A DNA stretch of 64,000 nt. It comes from Zelopaecilomyces penicillatus. Its lineage: Eukaryota; Ascomycota; Sordariomycetes; Hypocreales; Pseudodiploosporaceae. The stretch covers positions 4,030,001 through 4,094,000 of the forward strand of contig VCCP01000005.1 of NCBI GenBank assembly GCA_005765155.1. The letters run 5' to 3'. Made by a program: the position numbers and the translations under genes. Shown here piece after piece: positions 49,491-61,974 of this stretch (positions are counted from its first letter, which is position 1; each line of letters begins with the position of its first letter). A model generated the notes under the pieces. The model did no database searches. It was not told where the DNA came from and saw nothing but the letters and a program-made list of their open reading frames with translations.

Positions 49491-51666
49491 ATGTGTGGAG
49501 CTTGCAACGCAGATTCCAACGGCACTGCCCCGGTCAGGCCCAGACAGCAGAATACGCCCTACAATGCCGTCTCAGACTTCCTCTCCAATGTTGGAAACTT
49601 CAAGATCATTGAGAGCACCCTGCGTGAGGGAGAGCAGTTTGCCAATGCCTTCTTTGATACAGAGACCAAGATCAAGATGTATGTTTATTGCCCCTCCCCC
49701 ACTCTCCCCAATCCCCCCCACCTCCGAATTAATCAGTAGTTGGAAAAAGTGAGGACTAAAAGTATGCTGACAAAAATTATCGTGTAGTGCCAAGGCTCTG
49801 GACGCTTTTGGTGTATGATCCTTTTTGTCCATTCGATGGGAAATACAGATAACTGATTTTGTCTAGGTCGAGTACATTGAACTGACCTCTCCCGTTGCCT
49901 CTGAGCAGTCTTTCAAGGACTGCAAGGCCATCTGTGAGCTCGGCCTCAAGGTAAGCCATGTTCTTTTATCAGGAGGTAGCTGAATGTGTATTGACCCCTT
50001 TTATAGGCCAAGATTCTTACTCGTTCGTAACCCCCCCCGTTCATACTTTCTACAATTCAACCTAACGATCCTCAGATGTGCGCTGCAACATGGACGACGC
50101 CAAGGCTGCCGTGGCGTGAGTAACACCAAGAACGAAGCCTGTGATGAATTCGAGAGATGTATATCTAACAATCCCAGAACTGGAGTCGATGGTGTTGATC
50201 TAGTAATTGGAACATCGAGCTTCCTACGGTAAGATTTCTGTTGAACTAGCCAATAATACGAATCTAATACATTGCCCAACAGAGAATTCAGCCACGGAAA
50301 GGACATGGTCACCATCCAGAAGACAGCTTTGGAGGTTATTGAATATGTCAAGAGGTTTGTTATCTTTGGACATGTGCTATATCAGGTCCGTGGAATCTAA
50401 TCTTTGTCCCATTAGCCAAGGAGTCGAGGTCCGCTTCTCGTCCGAAGACTCTTTCCGATCCGACCTCGTCGATCTTCTTACCCTCTACAAGGCTGTTGAT
50501 GCCGCAGGTGTCAACAGAGTTGGTGTTGCCGACACGGTCGTAAGTCTTGATATTGATTACTTGGAAGAGGCGGCGACTTACTAGATAACAGGGAGGAGCT
50601 ACCCCCAAGATGGTCTACGACCTTGTGCGCACGCTTCGCGGTAAGCACACATCCTAGAAATATTTCCTAGATGGCCAGGAGCTTACAGTCATAGGCGTTG
50701 TTCACTGCGATATCGAGACGCACTTCCACAACGACACAGGCTGCGCCATTGCCAACGCCCATGCTGCTTTGGAAGCCGGAGCAACTCACGTTGACACTTC
50801 AGTGCTTGGAATTGGTGAGTACTGAGCAACCACAAGTCGAAAGCCTTGCCCTTCGATCATCGACGAATGATCCAACCAGTGGATAAGAACTAACATGTGA
50901 TACAAGGCGAGCGTAACGGTATCACCCCTCTGGGTGGGTTGATGGCTCGTATGATCGTCACGTCGCCCGAGTACGTCAAGTCGCATTACAAGCTCGAGCA
51001 ACTGAAGGAGCTTGAGACTTTGGTCGCCAACGCGGTTCAGATCGTAAGTCTCATTTATTTTAAGCTTTAGATCTAGCTGTACCGTCGAGAACGAGAACTC
51101 GTCGTCATATTTCTCATCATTTGACACAACCTGCAAAAGCCCCGCTAACTAGCTATAGAACATTCCTTTCAACAACCCTGTCACTGGATTCTGTGCTTTC
51201 ACGCACAAGAGCGGTATCCACTCCAAGGTACATATAGGAGCCCCAACGCTTATCAGGACAGGATTTTGTTCAGAGCTGACGTGTTTTAGGCCATCCTAAA
51301 CAACCCCTCCACCTATGAGATTATCAAGCCCGAGGATTTCGGACTGAACCGCTATGTCTCCTTCTCCAGCAGAATTACTGTATGAATATGCGCCACGAAC
51401 CAAAATTTCAAGGGACATGCTAACATAGAGATCAGGGATGGAATGCCATCAAGTCGCGTGTGGAGCAACTCGGGTTGAGCATGACCGATGACGAGGTCAA
51501 GGCAGTGTAAGTACTCCAAATACCTAGACCCCTCACGTCTAGTTGCTGACCATTTGATTATAGTACTGCAAAGATCAAGCAGTTGGCTGATATTCGCCCT
51601 CTGGCGATTGATGACACTGATAGCATCATTCGCTCATTCCATACTGAGCTCCAGGCTTCGTCGTAA
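49491..51666 (+). CDS. Homocitrate synthase (first step of lysine biosynthesis)
   Basis: Fifteen exons encode 412 residues: 49491-49678, 49788-49812, 49867-49950, 50007-50022, 50076-50115, 50178-50228, 50283-50354, 50416-50539, 50592-50640, 50695-50814, 50907-51043, 51159-51227, 51290-51379, 51436-51506 and 51564-51666. Every join keeps phase. The enzyme condenses acetyl-CoA with 2-oxoglutarate, the committed step of the alpha-aminoadipate pathway, and is lysine-inhibited. The HMGL-like barrel is complete: NFKIIESTLREGEQFANAFF (Arg-Glu at the active site), EYIELTSPVAS, VDLVIGTSSFLREFSHGKD, RFSSEDSFRSDL, CDIETHFHNDTGCAIANAHA (metal-binding His-x-His), GIGERNGITPLGGLMARM and NIPFNNPVTGFCAFTHKSGIHSKA. 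The intron density (14 introns of 52-115 nt, exons down to 16 and 25 nt) is striking beside the intron-poor his gene that follows. A second paralogue elsewhere is possible. Confidence 0.96.
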
Positions 51667-52222
51667 GGGACTGCGTTTGGACATGGCGTTAGGAAGGGGA
51701 AAAATACTAGATCGAATAGGCCTGCTTGTTATAATAAACCGGAACATTAAATTCGTCCTCGTCTTTCAGCCAAAGTTGTGTTGGTGTATGTGCAATAATG
51801 AGATGTAGAGAAGGAGCGCATGGAATCATTTAATTTGACGACAAGTCAATTTCCTCCATGTATTGTCAATGATTGGCTTGGTGGAATAAGAGAAGGTCTT
51901 GCGTGAGAGGCGACATCCGCTGTAGCCTTCGCCAGCCTATGGGCTGCAAGCAATTACAGTGGATGGATCCTGTAGGCTATAGGATACCTGCAGACTGGGT
52001 CAGTCTAGCGATTGTTGACCCCACCAGATGACGCCGCCGATACAGGACGGCACCTGCCTTCCGAGTCCGAGTCGTTTTCCTTGCCCTGCTTTGAGTCACT
52101 GCCAGAGGACGCCATTGGCATTTAACCCTCATCTTTACCCCTTTTCTCTCAATTGAAAGTATCCTGTGGCATTTATCTGTTTATCTCGATTGTTTGTGGT
52201 ACCAGAATCCTAATTGCCCATT
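51667..52222. promoter_or_regulatory. Intergenic region upstream of the histidine gene
   Basis: About 0.56 kb between two co-oriented amino-acid biosynthesis genes. A TGAGTCA-type general-control element was looked for: TGAGTCACTG at 52091-52100 contains TGAGTCA, the Gcn4/CPC1 core site, about 130 bp upstream of the ATG. Confidence 0.6.
52091..52097. promoter_or_regulatory. TGAGTCA general amino-acid control element (CPC1/Gcn4-type)
   Basis: An exact palindromic TGAGTCA lies about 130 bp upstream of the trifunctional his gene, where cross-pathway control sites are expected. The site is known from yeast HIS4 and Neurospora his-3; activity here is inferred. Confidence 0.6.
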
Positions 52223-54936
52223 ATGGAGACGGTGCTACCTCTGCCGTTCCTTGTCAGTGTCGCCGTGCCGCCGGGTCTCGCCAACCTGGACGGCCTCAAC
52301 CGCGAAGAAGTCTCTCTGTTAGGCAGCCCGTTCCTGGAGGCGACACCCAAAATTCTTGACAAATTTTCGCGGTTTTTCAGGCGCCATAGCTACGAGTTTC
52401 ACGCTCACCTGGATGCCACCGGGCTGGAGTCGCCAGACGATGTCATCGCTTTACTGGATCGCGGGGCACGCAGGATCTTTGTTGGCCCAGAGGCCCTGTC
52501 ACAGTATGCTGACCTAGGAGCGAGGGTGCTGCCCGTCGTGTCGAAGCCAGATTTGACCGCTGCTTCGGAGCACGGTCTCTTGATCAAAGATTTTGATCCC
52601 AAGAGTTGTGATGTTGCCAAGTTCACAGAAGAGGTCAGGGCGAAAAAGATCAATGCCCTGTACTTGAAGCCGGTACCGGACACCACCCTGGAGCAGTTCG
52701 TCGAGATTGCACAGCAGTGCAACGCCATTCCTATCCTACCATCGACGGGCCTGACGACAGACAAGTCCGATAACAGTAAACTTCTGTTGTCTATACTTTT
52801 GTCAAAGTGCTGGAAATCAGACCGTCCAGATGGACTCCTCCCAACCGTGGTTACCGATGAGGCTGGGATTGCCCTGGGTTTGGCCTACTCCAGTCAGGAG
52901 AGCATCCAGGAGGCTCTCCGCACACAGACTGGTATCTACCAGAGCAGGAAAAGAGGGCTGTGGGTAAAAGGAGCCACTTCAGGAGACACACAGGAACTCA
53001 TTCGCATCTCGCTGGATTGTGATAATGATACTCTTAAATTTGTTGTGCGTCAAAAGGGCCGTTTCTGCCACCTCGAACAGTTTGGATGTTTTGGTGACCT
53101 TCACGGCATCGCTGCGTTGGAGCAGACTCTGAAATCGAGAAAGCAGTCGGCTCCTGAGGGCTCTTATACCGCAAGGCTGTTCTCTGATGAGAAGCTGCTA
53201 AGGGCTAAGATTATGGAAGAGGCCGAAGAACTCTGCGACGCAAAATCACAGCAGGAAGTGGCTTTCGAGGCTGCAGATCTTATTTACTTTGCTTTAACAA
53301 AAGCCGTCAGCGCTGGCGTGAGTTTGGCTGATATTGAAGCCAACCTGGATGCAAAGAGCTTGAAGGTGACGAGGAGAACGGGTGACGCTAAGGGTAAATG
53401 GGCAGAGAAGGAGGGCATTAAAACAACAACACCCGCAGCCGCACCTTCAAAACCGGTACAGACTGCTGCTACTACTACTGATCGAATCGCCATGCAGAGA
53501 ATCGACTCTGCTACGGTTACGGAGGCCGACCTTGTAGTGAAGCTGAAACGACCCTCGCAGAAGTCACCCGATGCCATTTTAAAGATTGTTACTCCCATCA
53601 TCGACGATGTTCGTAAAGGGGGGGACAAGGCGGTTCTCTCGTATACTCACAAATTCGAAAAGGCCACCTCTTTGACCTCACCTGTTCTCAAGGCACCGTT
53701 TCCTAAGGAGCTGATGAACCTGCCGCCCGAGACCATCCAGGCCATTGACACCTCCTATGAAAACATCCGCAAGTTCCACGCGGCGCAAAAGGAGGAAAAG
53801 CCTCTCCAGGTCGAGACGATGCCCGGCGTGGTTTGTAGCCGCTTCTCTCGGCCGATTGAGAGAGTTGGTTTATACGTCCCAGGTGGCACGGCTGTCTTAC
53901 CGAGCACGGCTCTCATGCTGGGAGTCCCAGCCATGGTCGCGGGCTGTAAAAAGATTGTTCTTGCATCGCCTCCTCGGGCAGACGGTAGAGTTACACCGGA
54001 AATTGTTTACGTTGCACACAAAGTCGGCGCTGAGAGCATCGTCTTGGCTGGTGGAGCACAGGCTGTGGCTGCCATGGCCTATGGTACAGAAAGTGTCAGC
54101 AAAGTAGATAAGATTCTCGGTCCCGGAAATCAGTTTGTGACGGCAGCCAAGATGCACGTTAGCAATGATACTAATGCTGGCGTGGGCATTGACATGCCCG
54201 CTGGGCCTTCAGAGCTCCTCGTTATTGCCGACAAGGACGCCAACCCTGCTTTTGTGGCATCTGACCTGCTTTCACAAGCTGAGCATGGAGTGGACAGCCA
54301 GGTCATTCTTATTGCTGTAGATCTGACAGAGGAGCGGCTCCAGGCCATTGAGGATGAGGTCCACAACCAAGCCATGGCTCTGCCGAGAGTTGATATTGTA
54401 CGAGGCGCCATTGCTCACTCTGTTTCGGTTCTGGTCAAGTCCGTTGACGAAGCTATGCGAATCAGCAATGAGTACGCCCCTGAGCATCTTATTCTGCAGG
54501 TGAAGGATGCGCCCAAGGTGGTAGACAAGGTTATAAACGCAGGTAGCGTTTTCATCGGTGAATGGACACCCGAGAGTGTGGGAGACTATTCCGCCGGCGT
54601 GAACCACTCATTGCGTAAGTCTAGTTTCAACAAGCCCCTGTTATCTGTCATTCCCCATCCTTTTCGTCCTTTTATACTTCGATCTCTCTACACACATTGG
54701 ACTTTATAAGACGTAATGATGCTAATTGGGAAATTCCAATGATAGCAACGTACGGCTTCGCGAAGCAGTATTCCGGTGTTAATCTCGGATCCTTCATGAA
54801 GCATATTACCAGCTCAAACTTGACACGTGAAGGTCTAAGAAATGTCGGTTCGGCGGTTATGCAATTGGCCAAGGTGGAAGAGTTGGAGGCACACAGGAGA
54901 GCTGTTGAGATTAGACTCAAGCACATGGACGGGTAG
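52223..54936 (+). CDS. Trifunctional histidine biosynthesis protein (PRA-CH, PRA-PH, histidinol dehydrogenase)
   Basis: Two exons, 52223-54614 and 54746-54936, encode 860 residues, matching Neurospora his-3 and yeast HIS4 in size. An N-terminal fungal extension (1-200) is followed by the phosphoribosyl-AMP cyclohydrolase part (about 205-292; RKRGLWVKGATSGDTQELI, RFCHLEQFGCFG), the phosphoribosyl-ATP pyrophosphatase part (about 296-385; RAKIMEEAEELCDA, VAFEAADLIYFAL) and histidinol dehydrogenase (about 425-860; VGLYVPGGTAVLPSTALML, VDKILGPGNQFVTAAK, AGPSELLVIAD, LLSQAEHGVDSQVIL, EYAPEHLIL, GDYSAGVNHSLPTYGFAKQYSG). It performs steps 2, 3, 9 and 10 of histidine synthesis in the cytosol. The single intron near the 3' end interrupts HSL-PTYG. 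The ATG at 52223 was preferred over an in-frame TTG 9 nt upstream. Confidence 0.97.
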
Positions 54937-55557
54937 TATGTTTTTCTTGGTTAAAACTGAAAGCGATTAAAAGTAGGTGCTGGCGTCTTTTCACCGTGAT
55001 AAGTAAGACGTATATATCTGATACTGCGAAATGACAGGTCAATTTATGGATAATAGGGAATTCAAAGATTTTGAAATGAATGTACCGCTTGAAAATGCAA
55101 TGTATTTTGGGCATTTCGTTTAAAGAAAGTAGGCGACTACTACTTAGGCTTGCGTTTCCGAAAGCTCACTGTTTTTTTCATCCTTGCCCGACCCTAAAAC
55201 ATGTCTAATATCCTGTCCATGCTAACAACAGCACAAGTGCCGTGTTGACCAGTTTGACCAAACGCCTCGCTATGCCACGATGCCTATCGACTCCCATCTT
55301 TCCAACACCCAAGCAATTAAAATACGCCATGTCATTCCAACATTTTCCCTTTGCCTCGAACAAAGTAGACCAAACGGACACGAGGCCCGTTGGGAAGGGT
55401 TCCACATAATTATAACCGGATATGATCAAAAGTCCAACAAGGTGCGTTTCATCTAAGACGACTCTGAGGAAATTCGAGTCTGCACGGGCTCCTCAGCCGT
55501 CTCTAGCTGTAAGCCCCCAGGCCGGACGTAACGGCGATTGCCCTGCATCGCTTAGCA
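54937..55557. other. Convergent intergenic region
   Basis: About 0.6 kb between the 3' ends of the his gene and lipin. No feature was recognised. Confidence 0.55.
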
Positions 55558-57823
55558 TTACTTTTTTACCACTTCCCCTACGGACAGGTGACCAACCCCA
55601 GTAATGAGTTCAGCAGGAACATCCTCTACGAGGTGGGTAAGCTTTGCCACTGAAGGGAACACCTGGGTGTCATCCTCGGACGCCTCGCCATCGTCTTCGT
55701 CTTCGTCGTCCGCTTCGTCATCGTCAATGCTCTCAGTGATAGAGGCGCCCATTCGTTCATCCACGTCATCATCCATGGAATCTCTGGAAATGTAGCTATC
55801 GGCAAGTCCATCGCCAATTTCTTCATCCTCATCATCTTCAGTATAAGTGCTGCCTTGATCATCATCCTCGCTTGCTGAGAAATCATCCATCTCAAGAGGG
55901 TTATTTCTCCAATACACGAAGTCTGTGTACTCTTCAGCTCCACCTCTGATCAGAGTGTCAACTGGTGGGAAATAGTGATCTACAACCTCGTTGATATTGA
56001 CGTAGCTCATCTTGAGCTTGTTAAGACTCAGGAGATCAAGTAACACTTCCGAGTTCGAGTTGATGGTGAAAATACGGTTCCTTGGAACATCAACGGTTCG
56101 ATAGGAGATTTGATCAGTGAGACGATTTCCAAAGCCGGCGTAGAAAGGAGCTCCATCGGGTCCGTAGAGATTCCGGATATCTCGGAGTGTGGCCATCTTG
56201 AACACATGTGGTTTGCGCAGGTAAATTTCTCTGCGCAAGGCCGCCACGGTTCGGTCAGGTGATAAGATGGTAGGGCCATGGGGCATTCTGAAGCCATCCT
56301 GGACGATGTTGTTGAGGTATGCTCGCGTGGTATCTGACTGCCCAACAGATCGACTCGTAAGGTACATAATGTTGTATCCGTTCAACGCGATATCGCTATA
56401 GAGCTTTGCAACTCCGGTATGAGTCCAGTCTCGACCAATCATGTTCAGCACATGGCCCAACGCATCGGACTTTGTAATGGTACCATCAATATCGGAGATA
56501 ACCACAGGAGTGCTGTGCTTCCATAGATACATATTGGCTGAGCAAGTTGCTCGATTGACAGTGAAGCTGAAAGAGTTCTCTCCAGACTTAAGATTCAGAT
56601 CCTTCAATTGATCGCTAGTCAGTCGCAAGGTTTTGGCGTAGCTTTTTGTTGGAGACCCTGTGTGGTCTAAGTCGGTAGGGGTGCGAGGAGGAGTCTGCAT
56701 GCCTCCGGGACCAGCATCAGATTCTGAACGTCGATGAGATGGGATATGTGGGGAGGCTGTGATATCGCTTCCATCGCTTTGGTAGCCGGGGTCGGACACA
56801 GCATCGGCCGCAATAGTACGGCGATGTGATCGCAGTGAAGATTCGATAGTCTTGTTCATGGCAGCTTGCTTGGCATCCTCGCTGCTATAAACCCAAAGGT
56901 TTCCCTCCTCGTCGAAGCCAAATAGAGCACCGATATCATAGTTGCCATCCATTTCCTCGGAAAGAATGTTGCGGGCCAGCAGCTCAGCTTTGAGCATATC
57001 CTCTTCACTGCTCTTAAAACCTGTCATATCCAGCATCAGATCTCCCGTCTCTGTCACATGGCTTGGAATATTGGCGGCTGATAAGCCTTTCGACAAGGCC
57101 ATGGCACGCTGAATGGCTTCCTTGGGGGCTAGAGGTGGGGGGCTCGTGGATCGCTCTGAAGCACCTGGATAAGCTTCTTCGTTGTCGAGGCGGGAAGCGC
57201 GCGCTGACTGTCTCAGGACATCATCGCTATGGGGCCGGGCGAGGGTGGCGGTCCACTCCCCAGAGGCGGGGTGAACGTTGGATAAATCTGGTGACGACGA
57301 CAAGGGAGTGAGTAGGCCTTTGAATCAGTCAGTCAAATGGACGGAACAAGTGGTGGTCAGCTAGACAGAACATACCATTATCATCTGGTTGGGAGTGAAG
57401 CACGGTAGGCGGTGGCCGTTGAGGTCTACTAGAATCCCCGTCTAGATCGAGCATGTCCAGATCCTGAAGGCCGTTGGCCAAATCGTCGGGTCCAAAGGGA
57501 GGGCTGCTGACGGGCGATACCAGTGGCGATGTCTGCATAGACTCCGGGATCTTGTCTGTGGTTTCAAAAACAAAGAAGGCCTCCCCGCCTTCTCCAAGCT
57601 TCATGGAATAGGGCTGCTTAATGCCATTGACTCTGAACTCGACCTTTTTATCGGAAGGACGCAAGAGCGAGAACTTGCCGAAGCGAACATGGAAGGGTGA
57701 GCAAGTGAGGCTGCCATCCGCATGCTCGACAATAATGACATCGATGGCGCCACTCAGAGTGGCCGGGTTGATGGAGTTCCAGGCCGTCGAAACCGAGTCG
57801 CTGAGATTTCGTACGTACTGCAT
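55558..57823 (-). CDS. Lipin-type phosphatidate phosphatase (Pah1/Smp2 family)
   Basis: Two minus-strand exons, 57823-57376 and 57317-55558, encode 735 residues. The start MQYVRNLSDSVSTAWNSINP opens the amphipathic N-LIP domain (1-105; GAIDVIIVEHADGSLTCSPFHVRFGKF, VEFRVNGIKQPYSMKLGE). The catalytic C-LIP haloacid dehalogenase-like domain contains STPVVISDIDGTITKSDALGH with DxDxT at 425-429, then GYNIMYLTSRSVGQ, GPTILSPDRTVAALRREIY and FGNRLTDQISYRTV. It should dephosphorylate phosphatidate to diacylglycerol in a Mg-dependent way, at the nuclear/ER membrane, controlling phospholipid and triacylglycerol synthesis. The linker has Ser/Thr-Pro sites (RTPTDLDHTGSPTK), as in Pah1. The acidic C-terminus (SEDDDQ, DDDEADDEDEDDG) would fit a membrane-regulation tail. 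A longer in-frame N-terminus upstream of MQYV is not family-like and was not used. Confidence 0.95.
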
Positions 57824-59993
57824 CGTACTGGTGGGTGAGCTGCCGCCGCTCAGGAGCACGGTGGTTCGTGACGGGTTTGTGGTGGGTTGAACAAGGTGGT
57901 GTATTGTGTGGCAAGCGATGAGCGCAGATTGCGACAATGGTCGAAGCTGTGGCAGCAAACTAGGAGGGAAGCTGCCGATTAAACAATGCGGTAATGCGCA
58001 GTGTAATTACCCGGATGAATTGGTTGGTTTATTAACCAAGGGACAGCGAGACACGAGGGGGGACAGGGAAGGGGGAGAGAATGGAGAGGGAGGGCGAGGG
58101 CAGAGCAAGTGGAATGAAGATATGACGGTGGAAGACACGGGATAAATAGAGTTGACTGGCTCTGAGTTTGGGGCGAGGAAGCACCGGGAGCGGAAGATAT
58201 GCAGGCGAGAGAAACGGTAAGTTACAAGCGTTGGCCAGTAACAGCTAGTAGAAGAAGAACGAAAATGCTGAATCCAGGCGAGCGGCGGTGCCGGAGTTGG
58301 TTGTTGAGGAGGCTGAGAATGGCCTTGGTCTGCATTACTACCATGAACTCAGGTAAGTGAGGTGAGGCCCTGTAGGCTGTAGCCTATCGGCACATGATTC
58401 GCACGAGTTTCGCAGAATTCGTTGGCCTGTTCGCAGCAGCAGACCGGGGGCCTGCAGTCGTCTGCAGAGATGCTGAGAGTCAGGATGTGTACCGCCTACC
58501 CTGCCTGTACTTTGCGTTAATAACGGGTTGTTTGGGCAAATGCAGGCCGCTGCAGGTCTTTGCTATCAGCTGGCGGCCTGGCCGAGGTACCGCCAAGCGT
58601 TGGGTACGTGGTGGTGCCGAGCCGCGGTCTGTCATGTGCTCAACCTGACCTCGTCTGCAGTGTTGACAGAGCACAACGTAATAATTCGATCCCAACAAGC
58701 CTGACCTTGCCCAGCTCCGACCACGGCTGCAGGTGAAGCTACCAGATCAGCTAGATCCCTTACTGCTACATAAAGTGCTTTGCCGTCCTAAAGGCAATTG
58801 ATTGATTGATGATGCATGCTGTTTGAAGTTGAGTAGTGCGATGTGAAACTCTCGGTGTTGGCACAAGGCAGGCAGGCAAAGGCAATGGAAGTTGCAGCTG
58901 ATGTCATGGCGCCTGCTGTGGCACCGTTAAGGGCCCTGTATGCGACACTGTGAACAGCACTGTGCTTCTAAGCCAAAAGTCCGGAGTCGTTGGTACGAAA
59001 TCTCCGGAATTCTCCTTCGCCCATTCTTTTTTCCCAATTCTTGCAGCGGCACGGCCACTATTAACGCCAAGTTGCCAACATGTGCCGGAAGCCGAGGGGT
59101 TGAAAACCGCCCGAAGAAGCCCCAGTCAGAAAGTCCAGACAGAGCCTTTTCATCTCTCTGCATTCCTGTGCATTCACATCTGCATGGCATCTGATCCAGG
59201 CCCACCAACACGCTAAAATATAATGTGAGACGGCTATTTTGGCAATGACACAATGGCCAATGTCATGCGGTCATCCTTCGATCTGTCGGCCAATTCCACT
59301 CACTCATCGATGACTACTGGCAGGTCGCATCGCGCGGCAAGAAATTCGAATCACATCTGCTGCAAGTGATTTAAGGCTAACTAGCCAACACGGCTTGATT
59401 CTGCTGGCAGCCCCCAACTTTCCTATTTGGTTAGTTACCCTGGTCTGCAAACTAGGGCCGAATTAATTGCAATGGCATTCTTGGAAAGCGGGATTGTAGA
59501 GAACGTGAGTGCGGGATATACAGGCAAACACGAGCATTTGCTGGCAATTCCCGATATCAAGAACTATCGCCTGCGATTACCAGCAGTTTCCCCACGCCAC
59601 TTAGTTATAACCTTTGCCTTCCCCAGAATAAGCTGTGGCTCTTCTTAACTCAAGCTCAGGACTATGCTATGCGATATTAATGAAAACCCATACATGGTTT
59701 CATACTCGTGCGAAATTTACACCAGCAACCATATTGTTGTGCTGAGAAAAGCAGAAAGGATTTGACTTCAGCGTTGATCTGCGCTCCAATTACATCATGA
59801 ACTTGCTATATCCATCATCGTATTCTCCAGGCATCTATTTTTGGTTGCGAAATAACCTGAAGGCAGCCATTTTACTGTTTACATGCATGTGACTGTTGGC
59901 CAGCCTTGTTGTTGGCGATGGCAAAATGCCCCCTCGTATTCTTGCTATGTTATTCTACACTTTAGTCTAAAATTCTCAAAACGACCTCTCAAG
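57824..59993. promoter_or_regulatory. Divergent intergenic region (lipin / amidase)
   Basis: About 2.2 kb with no supportable gene. GA-rich DNA near 58060-58110 and ordinary short ORFs are the only contents. An in-frame ATG at about 59883 precedes the amidase start and was not used. Confidence 0.5.
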
Positions 59994-61974
59994 ATGGCAG
60001 CCGCAAGCTTTGATGTCATGGCTGCCAATGCAGTGGACCTTCAAGATCTTCTTTCTCGAGGGACCACAACAAGCGTCGACATTGTACTGCAATATCTCGC
60101 GCAAATTGACCGTTATGAGAAATCATTGAATGCCTTTATTTCTCTTGCTCCACGCGAAAAAGTGATTCGTGCTGCCGAGGGTCTTGATACAGAACGTCAG
60201 CACGGGAAAATCAGAAGCGCCCTCCATGGAATCCCTGTGGTGTTGAAAGTTCGGATGCCTCAGCAAGACTATTATAACGAACCGGATTGAAGATGCTGAC
60301 TGGATGGAAAGGATAGCTTCACTACAACGTCTCATCTTGGCATGAGCACTACAGCCGGGTCTTTGGCGTTTGTTGGATCGAAGGCTACAAAGAACTCGAC
60401 GATCGTGCAATTGCTGACTGACGCTGGTCTCATCATTCTGGGCAAGACAAACATGACGGCATGTGTATACCACCGATAGTTTTGTAAAGCTACTTGTTAA
60501 CCAAAAGTACAGGAATTCGCAGGCATGAAGATGACAATGATGATGCCTGGCTGGTCGTCCCATGGCGGTCAGACCATCTCACCATACGTAGGGCAGATTG
60601 AAGAGAATGAAACCTTGCTGGGACACTCAGTGAGTGTACATCAAAAGCTAATATGCTGAATCATGTTCACCATTTTTGTTTAGGCCCCAGGAGGCTCCTC
60701 GACTGGTTCTGCCGTAGCTGTAGCTGCCGGATTCAGTCCTCTCGCCATGGGCGCAGAAACAATTGGCTCCATTGTAACTCCATCCACACGGGCAGCCTTG
60801 TACGCACTCAAACCCACCGTCGGCGTCCAAGATACGACTGGGGTATATTCTTTGACAGACTTTTTCGATAGCCCTGGTCCCATGGCGAAATCTGCCGCAG
60901 ATGTTAGAGTGATGGCTGAGATCTTACTGGGACGATCCTTTGACTCTCCAGATTGGGGAACCTGGAAGGATTTGCGGGTTGGGTTTCTCGACCCCAAGGT
61001 GTGGAACATTGCTGAAGGAATGTGTCAACCGCGTGAAGGAGCCGCAGAACAAATGGTGGGCTTCTATCCCCCGCTTCTTTCCTGTCACTATAAAATTAAT
61101 AAGATAATGTATAGGTTGAAGACTATGGCGCCATAATCGAGAGGCTTCGACAGAATGGCTGCTCTCTCAGTTATCCGGTAGATATTGCCGAGGTGTCGGC
61201 TCTCACAGTTGATGAAAAGCAAGCCATCATGCCAATTGCTTGTGAGTGGACATAACAATACTGTTTAATTAATAGTTGTCTGACTGATGGACACTAGTCT
61301 GGGAATTTAGGCATGTTTGCATTCCCCGGTTCATCAAAGCATTTGATGAGTGCCCTGTGCAAAATGTGGAGGATATCGTGGACTTCAATGAGAAGAATAA
61401 GGAGAAGGCCATGCCAAATCGTCCGTTATCCCCGCTTACCCTCTCTAAGCAAAACATAGTGACGGGTATACTTGTTGTATTTGTTGTTGTTCTGACTTGC
61501 TGACCGAGTTTGTATTCCTGCAGCATACACTGAACAAAACGATCTTAAAAAGACGCTTGACTCTGATGAAAAGCTGGAGCATATCGAAGCATTGAAAACT
61601 GGCCTGCGAGATGTGGGCAAGAGAATTATCGACGAAGTGTTTGATAGAGAGAAGGTTAATCTTATTGCTGCACCTGGGGACTCGGCCTTGTGCGTCCATG
61701 CAGCCGCTGCAGGTGAGTTCATCTTTTATTGCCATATATCCTGTTTTACTATCCCCAGTGTATGTCCACGAAGACTAACGCAGCATTGATTCGTACAACT
61801 ACAGGATACCCAATTGCCACAGTACCAGTGGGTCAACTGCGCTACAATGGACGACCCTTCGGACTATGCCTTGTGGGTCGCGGAGGTGATGAGCAGTCGT
61901 TGTTGCGATTTATGGCAGCGTATGAAGCGGTGTCGGCACCCCGGTCAGTACCAGATCTTACAAAAATTGTGTGA
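59994..61974 (+). CDS. Amidase-signature family hydrolase
   Basis: Eight exons, 59994-60248, 60312-60458, 60513-60629, 60684-61055, 61115-61241, 61298-61465, 61524-61712 and 61805-61974, encode 514 residues. The Ser-cisSer-Lys triad is present: Lys85 in GIPVVLKDSF, cis-Ser178 in APGGSSTGSAVAVAAGF, and nucleophile Ser202 in GAETIGSIVTPS, with the canonical 24-residue spacing. C-terminal blocks APGDSALC, GYPIATVPVGQLRYNGRPFGL and VGRGGDEQSLL complete the family fold. It should hydrolyse an amide; the substrate is unknown and the domain does not indicate a GatA role. Intron 2 uses a GC donor (ACG-GCATGT, 60459) with a normal AG, the only way to keep KTNMTEFAG in frame. No signal peptide is seen. 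A glycine of the usual GGS near the nucleophile is replaced by Ile (TIGS). Confidence 0.92.
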
